Source: Acridotheres tristis (lineage: Eukaryota; Chordata; Aves; Passeriformes; Sturnidae). Taken from it: a stretch of 64,000 nt of DNA. Shown one piece after another: positions 22,600-33,880 of the stretch; position 1 is the stretch's first letter, and the number at the start of each line of letters is the position of its first letter. Location of the stretch: assembly GCA_037013685.1 (NCBI GenBank), contig CM072909.1, positions 1,736,001-1,800,000 on the forward strand, given 5' to 3'. The notes below the pieces were generated by a model, which was given only the letters and a program-made list of their open reading frames with translations, ran no database searches and was not told the DNA's origin. Both the position numbers and the translations under genes were made by a program.

Positions 22600-23165
22600 C
22601 ATGGAATGGTTCGGGCTGGAAGGGAACTCAAAGATTTCCCAGTGCCACGGGCAGGGACACCTCCCACTGTCCCAGGGGGCTCCAGCCTGGCCTGGGACAC
22701 TTCCAGGGATCCAGGGGCAGCCACAGCAAATCTGGGAATTCCAGCCCAGCCAGGAATTCCTTCCCAATATCCCATCTAAACCTGCCCATGGCATCTTGGA
22801 TTGGAGGGGACCTCCAAGTCCATCCAGTCCCACCATGGGCAGGGACACCTTCCACTATCCCAGGCTGCTCCAGCTGGGCCTGGAACAGGGATCCAGGGAC
22901 ATCCCATATTTCTTCCCAAAATCCCATTGAAACCAGCACATGGAATCCTGAATTCCTTTGGGTTGGAAGGGACCTGAAATCCCATCAGAGCCACCCCTGC
23001 CATGGCAGGGACACCTCCCACTGTCCCAGGGGGCTCCAGCCTGGCCTGGGACACTTCCAGGGATCCAGGGGCAGCCACAGCAAATCTGGGAATTCTGTTC
23101 CCTCACCACCCTCCGAGGGAGGAATTCCTTCCTAATATCCCATCTAACCCCTCTTTCAGTTTAAA
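22600..23165 (-). mobile_element. Composite CR1 tail A-B-A
   Basis: The locus-specific 3' end GGAATGGTTCGGGCTGGAAG opens the first A module. The B module runs from 22,791 (GCATCTTGGATTGG) to about 22,940. The second A module runs from about 22,941 (TGGAATCCTGAATTCC) into CR1 body (CTCACCACCCTCCGAGGG and CCTAATATCCCATCTAACCC). It is one of seven loci with the same B-A core. Confidence 0.9.
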
Positions 23166-24102
23166 AAAAATTCCACCTCTCTCATTCCCATTCCTCTGAT
23201 ATTATTCCAAACCCTCAGGTGAGCAGGCACCCCACACAGCACCGTGTCCCTAAAAGCCACTCCCAAGGAAACAGCCTAATCCCAAGGGAGCAGCACCCAA
23301 AAATCCATTCAAACCTCATTTTTTTTTTTTTTTTTTTGCCCTGAGCAGGCATCATCCAGAGGAGCAGATGCCTGGCATGGTTTGTGGGATGATTATTCCC
23401 CCAAACAAACCCACCGAGCTCCATTTGCTCATCCTCTCTGCTGACAGGCACGAAGGTTAATTGGTCACAATTGCATCCCCAACGTCCCAGCTGAGAGAAG
23501 TGCCAGGAGCCAGAGGTAAATCACACAGCTACCCACTCACTGCCTCCGAGTTTAAATAAATAGAAATTCCAGGCTAATTAATATTTAGGAAATGCAAAAG
23601 TTGTCATCTTAAATCAGCTGAAACACAATAATCACATTAAGTGCTTACTTCAGCAAAATACCCCTGAAATGCAAAGTGTTGGTGAGTTATGGGAGTATTT
23701 ATCCCCTTAATTGACTCCTGGCTCTGGCAGAACTCCATTACCCAGGAGTTAGGAGGAAATTTAATTCCAATCCTTGTGTCTGCACTCAAGGACTTCTGTT
23801 TGACTTGGGTTTATTTTCAGCAGTGGGACTGAAGGGCTGCATTTTTCCAGTTGCAATCCTGCTCAGTTGAGCAACAAATGTGACATTTCGTGTTTTCATC
23901 TGCTGACTTTCCGTTCATCTCTGGGAAAATTTTTTCATCCTGTTCTTCCTCTGTTTCGCTTCCAAATGTCCTTTAAGGCAAGAAGGAACTTGGTGTTTTA
24001 TCAGGCAGAGTCTGGTAGGAATTGTTTAGACAAAGAGGGGATTTCAGACACTCTTTCCTTGGGCTCTGTGAGCAGCTTGGCTGCTGCTTGGGACCTCAAT
24101 TT
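23166..24102. other. Single-copy region
   Basis: No gene is recognised. A T tract lies at 23,320-23,338. Confidence 0.6.
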
Positions 24103-24450
24103 CCGTGGAATCGTGGAATATCCTGGGTTAGGAAGGGCCCTCAAGGATCTTTGAATCTGTGTCCTGGCTTGGCAAAGGACAACTCCAAGAATCAACCCAA
24201 GAAACCCCAAGGATCGACCCAAGAAACCCCATGAATTATCCCAACCACACTTTATTTTTAGGAGAAATTTCCTCACCAAAAGGGTGTTCCAGCACTGGAA
24301 CCAACATTCCCAGGGCTGTGGTGGAGTCCCCACCTCTGGAAATGTTCCAAAACCGTGTGGACACAGAGCCTGGGGACACGGGTCAGTGCTGGGCTGGGCT
24401 TGATCTTAGAGGGCTTTTCCCACCTTAATTCCACGATTCTCTGATTCCCT
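24103..24450. mobile_element. Paired CR1 fragments in inverted orientation
   Basis: GGAATATCCTGGGTTAGGAA and GGGCCCTCAAGGATC at 24,113-24,155 are a minus-strand CR1 3' end. From about 24,245, words such as GGAAATTTCCTCACC-type body, ACCAACATTCCCAGGGCTG, GGCTTGATCTTAGAGGGC and CCTTAATTCCACGATTCTCT form a plus-strand CR1 3' end. About 80 bp of other sequence separates them. Confidence 0.65.
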
Positions 24451-25189
24451 GTCCCTGGCCCCGTTGTCCAGATGCTTCTGGAGCTCTGCCATTCCCTGGG
24501 GAGCCTGGGCAGGTCCCCACCACGCTCTGGGTAAATCCCAGGTCCTGAGGGTAAATCCAAATTCACCAATTTAAGTAATTTATCAATTGCTGTGCCCAGT
24601 AACTGATGGTTTGGGGGTTGCTTTCTCCCCCAGTGCCACAGGGTGAGGGCAGCTCTCACACAGCCACGGTTCCTGTCACGACTTCACCCAGCCAGGGCCA
24701 CAAATCCTGTCCTCAAAGCTGATTTTAAAAACATCTCCTTAAATAATCCCCGTGCTGGGAGAGGAGGGAGCAAAAAAAAAAAAAAAAAAAAAATCCTTTG
24801 CCCAAAGGTTTGCTGAGGTTTCACAGCAATTTGGGCAGGTCAGCACTCGGGCTGCTCCAAGAGAATTCCTGCTCTGTGCTCCTGTAAACCATCCCCAAAT
24901 TTGTTTGCTGCTTCCCACAGGGCCAAGGCTGGAGCTGCTCTCCTGTGTGTGACACCTTTGGGTGTTTTAGCGAGTTCAGCGGGTGTTTGTCACTTTTCCC
25001 CCACGTCCTGCAGCCATCCAGCAGCCTGGGAAGCTGCAGCATTCCCACCTGGCACGGCACTGGGGGAGCTCACGGTGCCCCTGGGAGCCACAGCCATTCC
25101 GGGATTTGGAAGCAGGATTGGGAGTCAGGGCTCAGCAGGGAAATGGAAATAAATTTACGGCAGTGGTGGCACGTGGGATTTCACAGATT
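24451..25189. other. Mostly single-copy region
   Basis: It has faint CR1-like words near 24,470-24,540 and an A tract at 24,771-24,793. A good acceptor-like site (GCTTCCCACAG at about 24,910-24,920) has no convincing donor. Confidence 0.5.
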
Positions 25190-26145
25190 AAAGAGCAGGA
25201 CTGCACAGAGCACATCAAGGACTGCACACATGAAATCCAGGACTGCACACATTAAATCCAGGACTGCACACATTAAATCCAGGACTGCACACATGAAATC
25301 CAGGACTGCACAGAGCACATCAAGGACTGCACACATTAAATCCAGGACTGCACACATGAAATCCAGGACTGCACACATTTAATCCAGGACTGCACACATG
25401 AAATCCAGGACTGCACACATTTAATCCAGGACTGCACACATGAAATCCAGGACTGCACACATTTAATCCAGGACTTCACACATGAAATCCAGGACTGCAC
25501 ACATGAAATCCAGGACTGCACACATTAAATCCAGGACTGCACACATCAAATCCAGGACTGCACAGCGCACATCAAGGACTGCACACATGAAATCCAGGAC
25601 TGCACACATTAAATCCAGGACTGCACACATCAAATCCAGGACTTCACACATTAAATCCAGGACTGCACACATCAAATCCAGGACTGCACACATTTAATCC
25701 AGGACTGCACACATTTAATCCAGGACTGCACACATTAAATCCAGGACTTCACACATTAAATCCAGGACTGCACAGAGCACATCAAGGACTGCACACATTA
25801 AATCCAGGACTGCACAGAGCACATCAAGGACTGCACACATTAAATCCAGGACTTCACACATTAAATCCAGGACTGCACACATTTAATCCAGGACTGCACA
25901 CATTTAATCCAGGACTGCACACATTAAATCCAGGACTGCACACATTTAATCCAGGACTGCACAGAGCACATCAAGGACTTGGCACAGCACACCCAGCACT
26001 TCTCAGATTAAAGGCCAGGATTTCACAGAATGAATCCAGGACTTCACAGATCAAATCTAGGACTTCACAGAATATATCCAGCACTTCTCAGATAAAAGGC
26101 CAGGATTCCACAGAATAAATCCAGGACTTCACAGATCCAATCCAG
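25190..26145. repeat. 21-bp minisatellite (CCAGGACTGCACACATTAAAT)
   Basis: About 37 clean copies of a 21-bp unit containing AGGACTGCACACATTAAATC lie between 25,195 and 25,980. ATGAAAT, ATCAAAT and TTTAAT variants are present, as is a shorter GAGCACATCA variant. A diverged tail with ACTTCACAGA and GCACTTCTCAGA units runs to about 26,145. Since 21 is divisible by three the units read as a seven-residue peptide repeat, but there is no gene context. Confidence 0.97.
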
Positions 26146-26272
26146 CATCCTGAACTGCAGCAGGAAGCAGAATAGAAACTCATGGAGAAGTGATGCTGTG
26201 GGAAGAAATCTCATGAACAGAAATCTCACTGAAATCCATGGGATCCCAGTGCAGGTTCAGCATTTACAGGGT

Positions 26273-26435
26273 TTATTTTATTTTATTTTATTTTATTTTA
26301 TTTTATTTTATTTTATTTTTTAATTTAATTTAATTTAATTTAATTTAATTTAATTTAATTTTAATATATTTTAATAGATTTTATTTTACTTTATTTTAAT
26401 ATACTTTATTTTATTTTATTTTATTTTAATTTGTA
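26273..26435. repeat. (TTTTA)n / (TTTAA)n microsatellite
   Basis: A TTTTA pentamer run (26,273-26,320) is followed by a TTTAA pentamer run (about 26,322-26,362). A mixed TTTTAATA/TTTTA stretch then runs to 26,435. Confidence 0.96.
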
Positions 26436-27038
26436 ATCTGGAGCCATTTCTGGAGGGTTTTTCTGTGAACTGACCTGGCCTAGAGGGAAGAAAGTTGAGA
26501 GTAGCTCCAAATCCACAATTCCCAACCCAGGTAGGGATGATCCAGAACCAAACCCAGTTGCTCAGAATGCTCCTGGAACTCAGAATTCCTGATGTAAGAG
26601 AAGGGCTGTGCTTCCAGGGAAAGGGGACAGGAGGGAAGTGGGGAAGGGAAAGGGAGCACAGGGAGGGGACGAGACTGGAAATGGAAAAACCTCAGTTCCA
26701 GGGATTTTGGACTCCTTGTGTGTCTCCAGTGCCCGAGCCAGGCTGAGCTGCTCCAGCCGGGAAAACCAAAGGCAGGGAGCAGCTTTGTTGTGCCTGGGAG
26801 CTGAGGTTCACTCCCAGAGCCCAAAGTGACGCCCCTGCCTCACCTGAGAGCAGGAATCGATGACTCTGATCCCTTCTAGGGACACCCCACGAGGACAGGC
26901 GTTGGAATGGGGGTTTGGGATGGATTTTCCAGCCCCTGCTCCGTTCTCCAGCACTGCCAGGGCACGAACGCCCCTCCCTGACCGCGATGCCTTTGGCTCT
27001 GACCGCCCAGAACAAACAGTGCTGGCAGCTCCCCCACT
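26436..27038. other. Single-copy region
   Basis: No gene is recognised. A minus-strand donor-like site (CTCTCAG/GTGAGG at about 26,840) is open in all frames and not called. Confidence 0.55.
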
Positions 27039-27890
27039 GCAACCTGGCCTGGGACATTCCAGGGATCCAGGGGCAGCCACAGCAAATCTGGGAATTCCAG
27101 CCCAGCCAGGAATTCCTTCCCAATATCCCATCTAAACCTGCACATGGGATCTTGGATTGGAGGGGACCTCCAAGTCCATCCAGTCCCACCATGGGCAGGG
27201 ACACCTTCCACTATCCCAGGCTGCTCCAGCTGGGCCTGGAACAGGGATCCAGGGACATCCCATATTTCTTCCCAAAATCCCATTGAAACCAGCACATGGA
27301 ATCCTGAATTCCTTTGGGTTGGAAGGGACCTGAAATCCCATCAGAGCCACCCCTGCCATGGCAGGGACACCTCCCACTGTCCCAGGGGGCTCCAGCCTGG
27401 CCTGGGACACTTCCAGGGATCCAGGGGCAGCCACAGCAAATCTGGGAATTCCATCCCAGCCAGGAATTCCTTCCCAATATCCCACCCATCCCTGTCCTTT
27501 GTCAGTTTGAAGCCATTCCCTGTGTCCTGTCCCTCCATCCCTTGTCCCCAGCCCCTCTCCAGCTCTCCTGGAGCCCCTTCAGGCCCTGGAAGGGGCTCTG
27601 AGCTCTCCCTGGATCCTTCCCTTCTCCCTTGGACACTTCCAGGGATCCAAGGGCAGCCACAGCTTCTCTGGGAATTCCATCCCAGCCCCTCACCACCCTC
27701 ACAGGGAGGAATTCCTTCCCAAAATCCCATTTAAATCTCCCCTTTTTCAGTGGAAGCCATTCCCTGTGTCCTGTCCCTCCATCCCTTGTCCCCAGCCCCT
27801 CTCCAGCTCTCCTGGATCCCCTTTAGCCCTGCAAGGGGCTCTGAGCTCTCCCTGGATCCTTCTGAACACCCTCATCTGTCCCAGCCTTTA
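27039..27890 (-). mobile_element. Composite CR1 with A-B-A tail and duplicated body
   Basis: The first A module is truncated at its 3' end (begins CCTGGCCTGGGACATTCC). The B module starts near 27,146 and the second A module near 27,298. CR1 body follows: TTTGAAGCCATTCCCTGTG at 27,507, then CTCTCCAGCTCTCCTGGAGC. A further partial tail (TTGGACACTTCCAGGGATCC near 27,630) and a second copy of the same body word (AGCCATTCCCTGTG at 27,755) lie 244 bp on. The element is thus a concatemer of CR1 segments all in one orientation. Confidence 0.88.
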
Positions 27891-29970
27891 TCTCTGATTT
27901 CCATACAATTTTAGGAGCAGGAAAGACCCTCCCAGAGTAGCAAACAGGGCCTGGAAAAGCTCATTAAAGGCAGAGCATGGCACAGTAATTATTCCGGAGG
28001 TGTCAGGTTTAATTCCGCAGAGAAACCAAGGCGCGCCCTCGGGATAATCAATCCCCAGCCCCTATCTGCCCACAGCAGGGACAGAGCTGGTGACACCCGA
28101 CTGCCACCGCCACTCCCGCAGCCCCTGCACTCCCTGATTTCCATGCCGGAGTCATTAGGAGAGGTCCTGAACTGTTCCCAGCCAGGCAGGCTCGCCCCAG
28201 GCCAGGATTAATGAGTCTGACTTCCCATGGACTCAACAAACCCAGAGCAGCCCTTGGAGTGGCACAGAGAAAAAAACAAAAATTCCTGGCACTGGGAGAG
28301 AAACCCAGACCCGAACTGAGACAGGAGCCCCCAAAGTGCCCATGGCTTTTATCTCACTGTGCAAATAAACAGCTTTGATTCCACAGCTCAGAGCTCGGGG
28401 GATGGAATTCCACACCCGATTCCACACGCCAGGATCTGGTTATGCCTGGATTTGTGTGCAAACCCACGGAGCTGTCCGTGGATGAAATGCAGAACAGAGG
28501 GGTTTGAGAACGGAAAATAACACAAAGGTTTGGTTCCTTTGACAGCATCGATTCCAGCACCAGCCACGGCTGCACGAATCCTTCAAAAATAACCCAAAAA
28601 CTGTAATGAAAGGTGGGGGGCTGAAATTCCCAGGATTTCCAGCCAGTCCCTCTCTTCCTGGCTCATCCTAGCAGGTAAAAGTGTTGCCCCAAGCTGAGGG
28701 CACAAGTTTAGGATTCAGGAACAATTCCTTGCTGAAACTCCTTAGGAGTGACTCGAGCCCCTGTCCCTCAGTTTCCCTGCAAAGCTGAGCTGAGATTTCC
28801 CGCCCCACACAGAAACTGGGAATGTTCAGGCATCGACTGGGCAACACCAAAATAATTAGCATTTAGCACTAAAGCCCCCTGTGCTTTTAACCATATTTTA
28901 ATTGCATTGGCACCTGTACTCATTAATTTTCAAATTGCACGTTCTGATATTTTCAGCTCAAAATCTCAGCAAAGAAATTTATCAGTAAAGGAAATAAAGG
29001 GAACAGGACTGACTTCATCTCAACACAGGATCCTGCCAAGAAGGTAGAGCTGCCAATTCCCTCCTTTTTTAAGAGTCAAGCCCCGCCCAGAAAGGTAATT
29101 AAACTGATAAATTGGATTATAAACATGCCACCATCCCACTCTGGATCCCGGATGAGCCCCGGACAAAACCCCCTTGGTCACCTGCGTGCCCCAGGAACGC
29201 TTCCATGTGCTCATCTCATTCCCTTCATTTACTCCGCCCCAAAGCTGGGGAGCAAACGAAATGTTTAATTACCAACTTTCCACTTGGAGCAGCCGTAATT
29301 AACGAGCCAAGGAATCTGCAATATGCCTGGAGCAAGGCGGGTTCCTCCCGGGGGCTGCGGTGCAGTTCCAGTCACTTCCCATTAGTTTTAGGAGCTGGAG
29401 TGCCCACCTAAGGCATTAATCATGGAATGCTACAGCTCCTGGATTTTAATTACCCACACTCCGTGTGCTGTACATGGATTTTCCCCACTCTGGTGATAAA
29501 TGGCCTTCCTGGGGCTACCGAGGGCACTGCTGGGGCTTGCTTCGTGTTGTTCAGTTTTTATGGAAGGTTGTTGGGAAAATGGGATTCCCAGCACTGGGAA
29601 TGGCTCTGGGATGGGGCGGAACGAGCTGCAGCCTGGAAATAATGAGGGGTTAACACGGGCTGGAGGTCAGGATGCTGATGGGGGAGAGAATTTGGGCACC
29701 ACTTCCAGCTTTTCCACTTCCAGAGGTTTTCCCTCCTCTCTGAGAACGTCTTGTCACCAAGTCCCCTCTGCAGTGGGTTCCTCTGGAAGTGAAATCTCTC
29801 CCCCTTTCTGCCTCTCCACAGGTTCTGAACTGGAATTTTGGGATAATTTAGGCATTTCCTCCCTTATTTAAGTCAAAACGTCTCGTTGGACAGCACAAGG
29901 TGTCGGTCCAGCTCTAATTCCCTGTGTGCTCTAAGGAAAACTCTGCAGGAGAGACCGGGCAGCCTCCCAG
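27891..29970. other. Single-copy region
   Basis: No gene or interspersed repeat is recognised over about 2 kb, which is unusual in this window. An A+T-richer stretch at 28,850-29,010 could be a conserved noncoding element (inference only). An acceptor-like site (CTGCCTCTCCACAG at about 29,820) leads into a short open frame without donor. Confidence 0.5.
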
Positions 29971-29974
29971 AACA

Positions 29975-30752
29975 TGGGATCATGGAATCATGGGATCAAT
30001 CATGGGATCATGGGATCAATCATGGGATCATGGAATCATGGGATCAATCATGGGATCATGGGATCAATCATGGGATCATGGGGTCATGGGATCATGGGAT
30101 CAGTCATGGCATCATGGACTAAGTAATGGAATCATGCAATCACAGGATCATGGAATCATGGGATCAATCATGGGATCATGGAATTATGGAATCATGGGAT
30201 CAATCATGGGATCATGGAATCATGGAATCATGGGATCAATCATGGGATCATGGGGTCATGAGATCAATCATGGGATCATGGGATCAGTAATGGAATCATG
30301 CAATCATGCAATCATAGGATCATGGAATCATGGGATAATGGAATCATGGAATCATGGGATCATGGAATCAATCATGGGATCATGGAATCATGGGATCATG
30401 GGATCATGGGATCATGGGATCATAGATTCATGGAATCATGGGGTCATGGAATCAATAACGGGATCATAGAATCAATCATGGAATCATGCAATCATAGGAT
30501 CAGGGAATCAATAATGAAATCAATCATGGAATCATGGGATCGGTCATGGAATTATGGGATCAGTCATGGAATCATGGAATCATGGGATCATGGGATCAAT
30601 CATGGAATAATGGAATAATGGGATCATAGAATAAATCATGGGATCATGGAATCAATCATGGAATCATGCAATCATAGGATCATGGAATAATGGGATCAAT
30701 CATGGAATCATGGGATCATGGAATCATGGGATCATGGAATCATGGGATCATG
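29975..30752. repeat. Expanded CR1 terminal octamer, about 95 copies
   Basis: Octamers CATGGGAT and CATGGAAT, with interspersed CAAT, AATAATGG and GTCATGGG variants, run without break into the 3' end of a CR1 at 30,745. The octamer is the reverse complement of the ATTCCATG/ATCCCATG repeat that terminates CR1 elements and is normally present in only a few copies. Each CATGGGATCATG join contains the palindrome GATC. Confidence 0.95.
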
Positions 30753-30990
30753 GAATGGTCTGGGTTGGAAAGGACCTTGAGGACCATCGAATTCCAATTC
30801 CCCTGCCATGGACAGACCTTTAACAACAATTTGGACATGGGGATTTGGTGCAGCCTCAGGAAGTTTGGCTTTAAACCCCTGTGGGGATTTAACAGAGATG
30901 TGGCACTGGGGGACATGGCCCCAAGAGCTGAGGAATGGTTGGATCTGATGATTTCCCATTTCAACCCAAACAATTCCATGATTTGTTGAT
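30745..30990. mobile_element. CR1 tail with inverted ends
   Basis: GGTCTGGGTTGGAAAGGACC at 30,757 is a minus-strand CR1 3' end, fused to the octamer expansion on its left. GAGATGTGGCACTGGGGGAC, GGAATGGTTGGATCTGATGA and CAACCCAAACAATTCCATGA (30,893-30,985) are a plus-strand CR1 3' end of a different subfamily. Confidence 0.8.
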
Positions 30991-31448
30991 TCACCACCTT
31001 TTGCCCCTGGATGAGCAGCTTTTACTGAGTTGATGTTTCTCCAGGGCAAGGGGAGCCACCCCAGCTCTGCCTTCCAGAGGATTCTGCAAAGCTGAAAGGA
31101 GAAAAAAAAAAATCCTGGACAAAGTAAGAAACAAAGAGATCTGAGAGGAAAAGGGAGAGCAGAGGAGTTTATAAAATTACCTTGTTTGAATTGGTGCCAA
31201 ATGGGGAAAATCAGGATGAAAATACCTGGATATTTTTGCTGGTCCCGAGGAGACACAGCACCTCTAGTAGTATTTGGGTTTATCCTTGTGGAAAGCAAAC
31301 ATGATTTAAAAAAAATAAAAGAGAATCTGCAAGAAAAATCACTTCAATATTTTCCATTAGTACAATAAAATAAATGAAAAAAAAATTAAAATCTCGGAGG
31401 TGTCCTTTTCCCAAGATCCTCAGCTGTTTTCCATGGAATTCCCCTTTA
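30991..31448. other. Single-copy region
   Basis: No gene is recognised. A tracts lie near 31,100 and 31,380. Confidence 0.6.
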
Positions 31449-31449
31449 A

Positions 31450-31545
31450 GTGGGATCACAGAATCCCAGAAAGGTGAAGCTGGAAGGGACTTTGAGGATC
31501 ACCCAGTGCCAACCCCTGCTATGGACAGGGACTGTCCCACTGGAA
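31450..31545 (-). mobile_element. CR1 3' fragment
   Basis: TCACAGAATCCCAGAAAGGT, GGAAGGGACTTTGAGGATCA and CCCCTGCTATGGACAGGGAC mark a short minus-strand CR1 end. Confidence 0.75.
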
Positions 31546-32055
31546 GAGGAACTGGATTTCCCATTAATGTCCAGTAAAGGTTCAGCTGCACCACTGGAAT
31601 AACTGGGAATCAAATTCCCAGGCCCCAGGGGTGGGTCCCTCTTTACATCCAGGAACAAAGTGCTGACAAACAGGGGACAGGAGCTTGTAAAACATTTAAA
31701 CCCGAGGCTCAGAATTTCCCTTTCAAACTCTACAAAGGTGTGGCTGCTGGAATATTTATACCCTGCTCACCTGCCTGGCTCAAGGCTGCTGAAATTTTCA
31801 TCCAAGGACGAGGCAGTAAAAGCAGGAAGTTTTGTACGATGGGAAAATGGGCACGGAGATGGAAAAGGGGGAATCGAACTCACTTTTCTCTTGTTGGAGC
31901 CCCAGCCCGGGTGTACAAACAGCTCTTCTGTCCTCAACCCTTGAGTAAAGACCCTGGGAGAGGAGGCTCAGCCCTAATCCTGCTCTGCCTCCAGCTGCAA
32001 TTCCCAAATCCTGCCCCTGGCAATCCCCCAGAATATTCCCTTTGTTCTCCAAGTG
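31546..32055. other. Single-copy region
   Basis: Nothing recognised. Confidence 0.6.
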
Positions 32056-32545
32056 CACTGTGTGTAATTCCCAGGCTCAGGACAAAAGGGCTTTTTCCAC
32101 CCAAATAATTCCAGGAGTTTTCTCCATCCTCTCTGTGATCACGTGGACTTTTTTGGGGATTGGATTACTGGGATCTTGAATCCTGCCCGAGTTCTGCACC
32201 TCCTGCTCGCACTGTGTGTTATTCCCAGGCTCAGGACAAAAAGTCTTTTCCCACCCAAATAATTCCAGGATTTTGGAGTTTTCTCCATCCTCTCTGTGAT
32301 CACGTGGACTTTTTTGGGGATTGGATCACTGGGATCTTGAATCCTGCCCGAGTTCTGCACCTCCTGCTGAACTCTGTGTTATTCCCAGGCTCAGGACAAA
32401 AGGGCTTTTTCCATCCAAATAATTCCAGGATTTTGGAGTTTTCTCCATCCTCTCTGTGATCACGTGGACTTTTTTGGGGATTGGATTACTGGGATCTTGA
32501 ATCCTGCCCGAGTTCTGCACCTCCTGCTCACCTCTGAGCCCAAAA
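32056..32545. repeat. Tandem triplicate of a 154-160 bp unit
   Basis: Three near-identical units are marked by CAGGCTCAGGACAAAA at about 32,072, 32,226 and 32,386. Each contains CTCCATCCTCTCTGTGATCA, CTTTTTTGGGGATTGGAT and CCCGAGTTCTGCACCTCCTG. Each also carries a CR1-like 3' end word (CACCCAAATAATTCCAGG). A fourth, more diverged copy is at 35,585-35,755. Confidence 0.93.
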
Positions 32546-32754
32546 TGATGTGAAAACATTCCCAGTCTGGGGAGCAGCTCAGCAGAGAGCCCTGCCAGTC
32601 GCAGCCGCTCCACAGAGCTCCTGAAGAATTCATCCAGCGTGGCTGGGGCTGCCTTTCCATCAGGAAACCATCCTGTTCGCCGTGTTTTAACATTTCCCTG
32701 CGATTCGGGGGCAAAACCTCCTGATTTTCCGGTGCATTCATTATTTCCCCTGAG
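32532..32754 (-). CDS. Candidate coding exon on the minus strand, unidentified gene
   Basis: On the minus strand this 223-bp segment is preceded by a strong acceptor, CCTTCCACCCCCCTGCAG, and followed by the donor GTGAGCAGG (from 32,531 leftwards). The preferred frame is open for 74 codons plus one base, with protein-like composition. It includes LDEFFRSSVERLRLAGLSAE, then LLPRLGMFSHHFGLR at the donor. Several CpG dinucleotides are kept, unlike the surroundings. A second frame on the same strand is also open, which weakens the case. The donor end overlaps the triplicated unit, and the fourth copy of that unit at 35.7 kb keeps the final bases but lacks the donor. It could be a real exon whose 3' edge was amplified, or a chance open frame. 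I do not recognise a domain. Confidence 0.28.
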
Positions 32755-32819
32755 CTGCAGGGGGGTGGAAGGACGTGGTTTTATCAAAGCTGCCAAAACC
32801 AAACGGCATCAGTTCCGTC

Positions 32820-33493
32820 CGTGCCTGCCCTGGCAGGGACACCTCCCACTGTCCCAGATTATCCCAGCCTGGCCTGGGACACTCCCAGGGATCCAGGGGC
32901 AGCCACAGCAAATCTGGGAATTCCAGCCCAGCCAGGAATTCCTTCCCAATATCCCATCTAAACCTGCCCACGGCATCTTGGATTGGAGGGGACCTCCAAG
33001 TCCATCCAGTCCCACCATGGGCAGGGACACCTTCCACTATCCCAGGCTGCTCCAGCTGGGCCTGGAACAGGGATCCAGGGACATCCCATATTTCTTCCCA
33101 AAATCCCATTGAAACCAGCACATGGAATCCTGAATTCCTTTGGCTTGGAAGGGACCTGAAATCCCATCAGAGCCACCCCTGCCATGGCAGGGACACCTCC
33201 CACTGTCCCAGGGGGCTCCAGCCTGGCCTGGGACACTTCCAGGGATCCAGGGGCAGCCACAGCAAATCTGGGAATTCCATCCCAGCCCCTCACACCCTCC
33301 CAGACAGAAATTCCTTCCCAATATCCCACCCAAATCTTCCCTTTCCCCAGTTTGAAGCCATTCCCTGTGTCCTGTCCCTCCATCCCTTATCCCAAATCCT
33401 CTCCAGCTCTCCTTTAGGGGCTCTGAGCTCTCCCTGAAGATTTCTCCCTTGGACACTTCCAGGGATCCAGGGGCTGCCACAGCTTCTCTGGGA
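32820..33493 (-). mobile_element. Composite CR1 A-B-A plus extra tail
   Basis: The first A module lacks its 3' end (starts CCTGGCAGGGACACCTCCCA). The B module starts at 32,973 and the second A near 33,122. CR1 body follows (TTTGAAGCCATTCCCTGTG near 33,352). A further partial tail, CCCTTGGACACTTCCAGGGA then CTTCTCTGGGAATTCC, lies at 33,447-33,493 and uses the same junction as the locus at 27.6 kb. Confidence 0.88.
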
Positions 33494-33494
33494 A

Positions 33495-33880
33495 TTCCTG
33501 GACATTTCCCTTCCCAAACTCCAACCCCTGCTTTGTTGAGCCAAGACCAAACTGGAACTGTGAGCTGGAAATCGAGTGGGAAAAGGAAAATGGGACAAAT
33601 TGCCCGGGTTTGGGGATCCCAGCCCTGCTGCAAAGGGAGAGAAGGGATGGTGCAGCCTCCCAGAGAATCCTGCAATCCTGATTTCAGTGGGAAGGACCCT
33701 AAAGCTCATCCCAGGCTCGCCACCCTGCCAGGGAACAATTCCTTCCCAATATCCCACAGTGGCAGTGGGAGCCATTCCCTGGGTCCTGTCCCTCCATCCC
33801 TTATCCCAAATCTGTCTCCAGCTCTCCTGGAGCTCCTTTAGGCTCTGGAAGGGGCTCTGAGCTCTCCCTGGATCCTTCTC
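33495..33880 (-). mobile_element. CR1 tail with 3' flank, shared with 46.25-46.63 kb
   Basis: The first 184 bp (TCCTGGACATTTCCCTTCCC to CAGAGAATCCTGCAATCC) is not CR1. From about 33,680 (TTTCAGTGGGAAGGACCC) it is a minus-strand CR1 with body words ATCCCTTATCCCAAATCTG and CTCCAGCTCTCCTGGAGC. Both parts are repeated at 46,246-46,635 in direct orientation with only a few differences. Confidence 0.85.

Noticed and set aside
25190..26145. Regular 21-bp repeats considered as a CRISPR array
   Set aside because: Units are directly adjacent without unique spacers, no cas genes exist, and the surroundings are vertebrate nuclear DNA.
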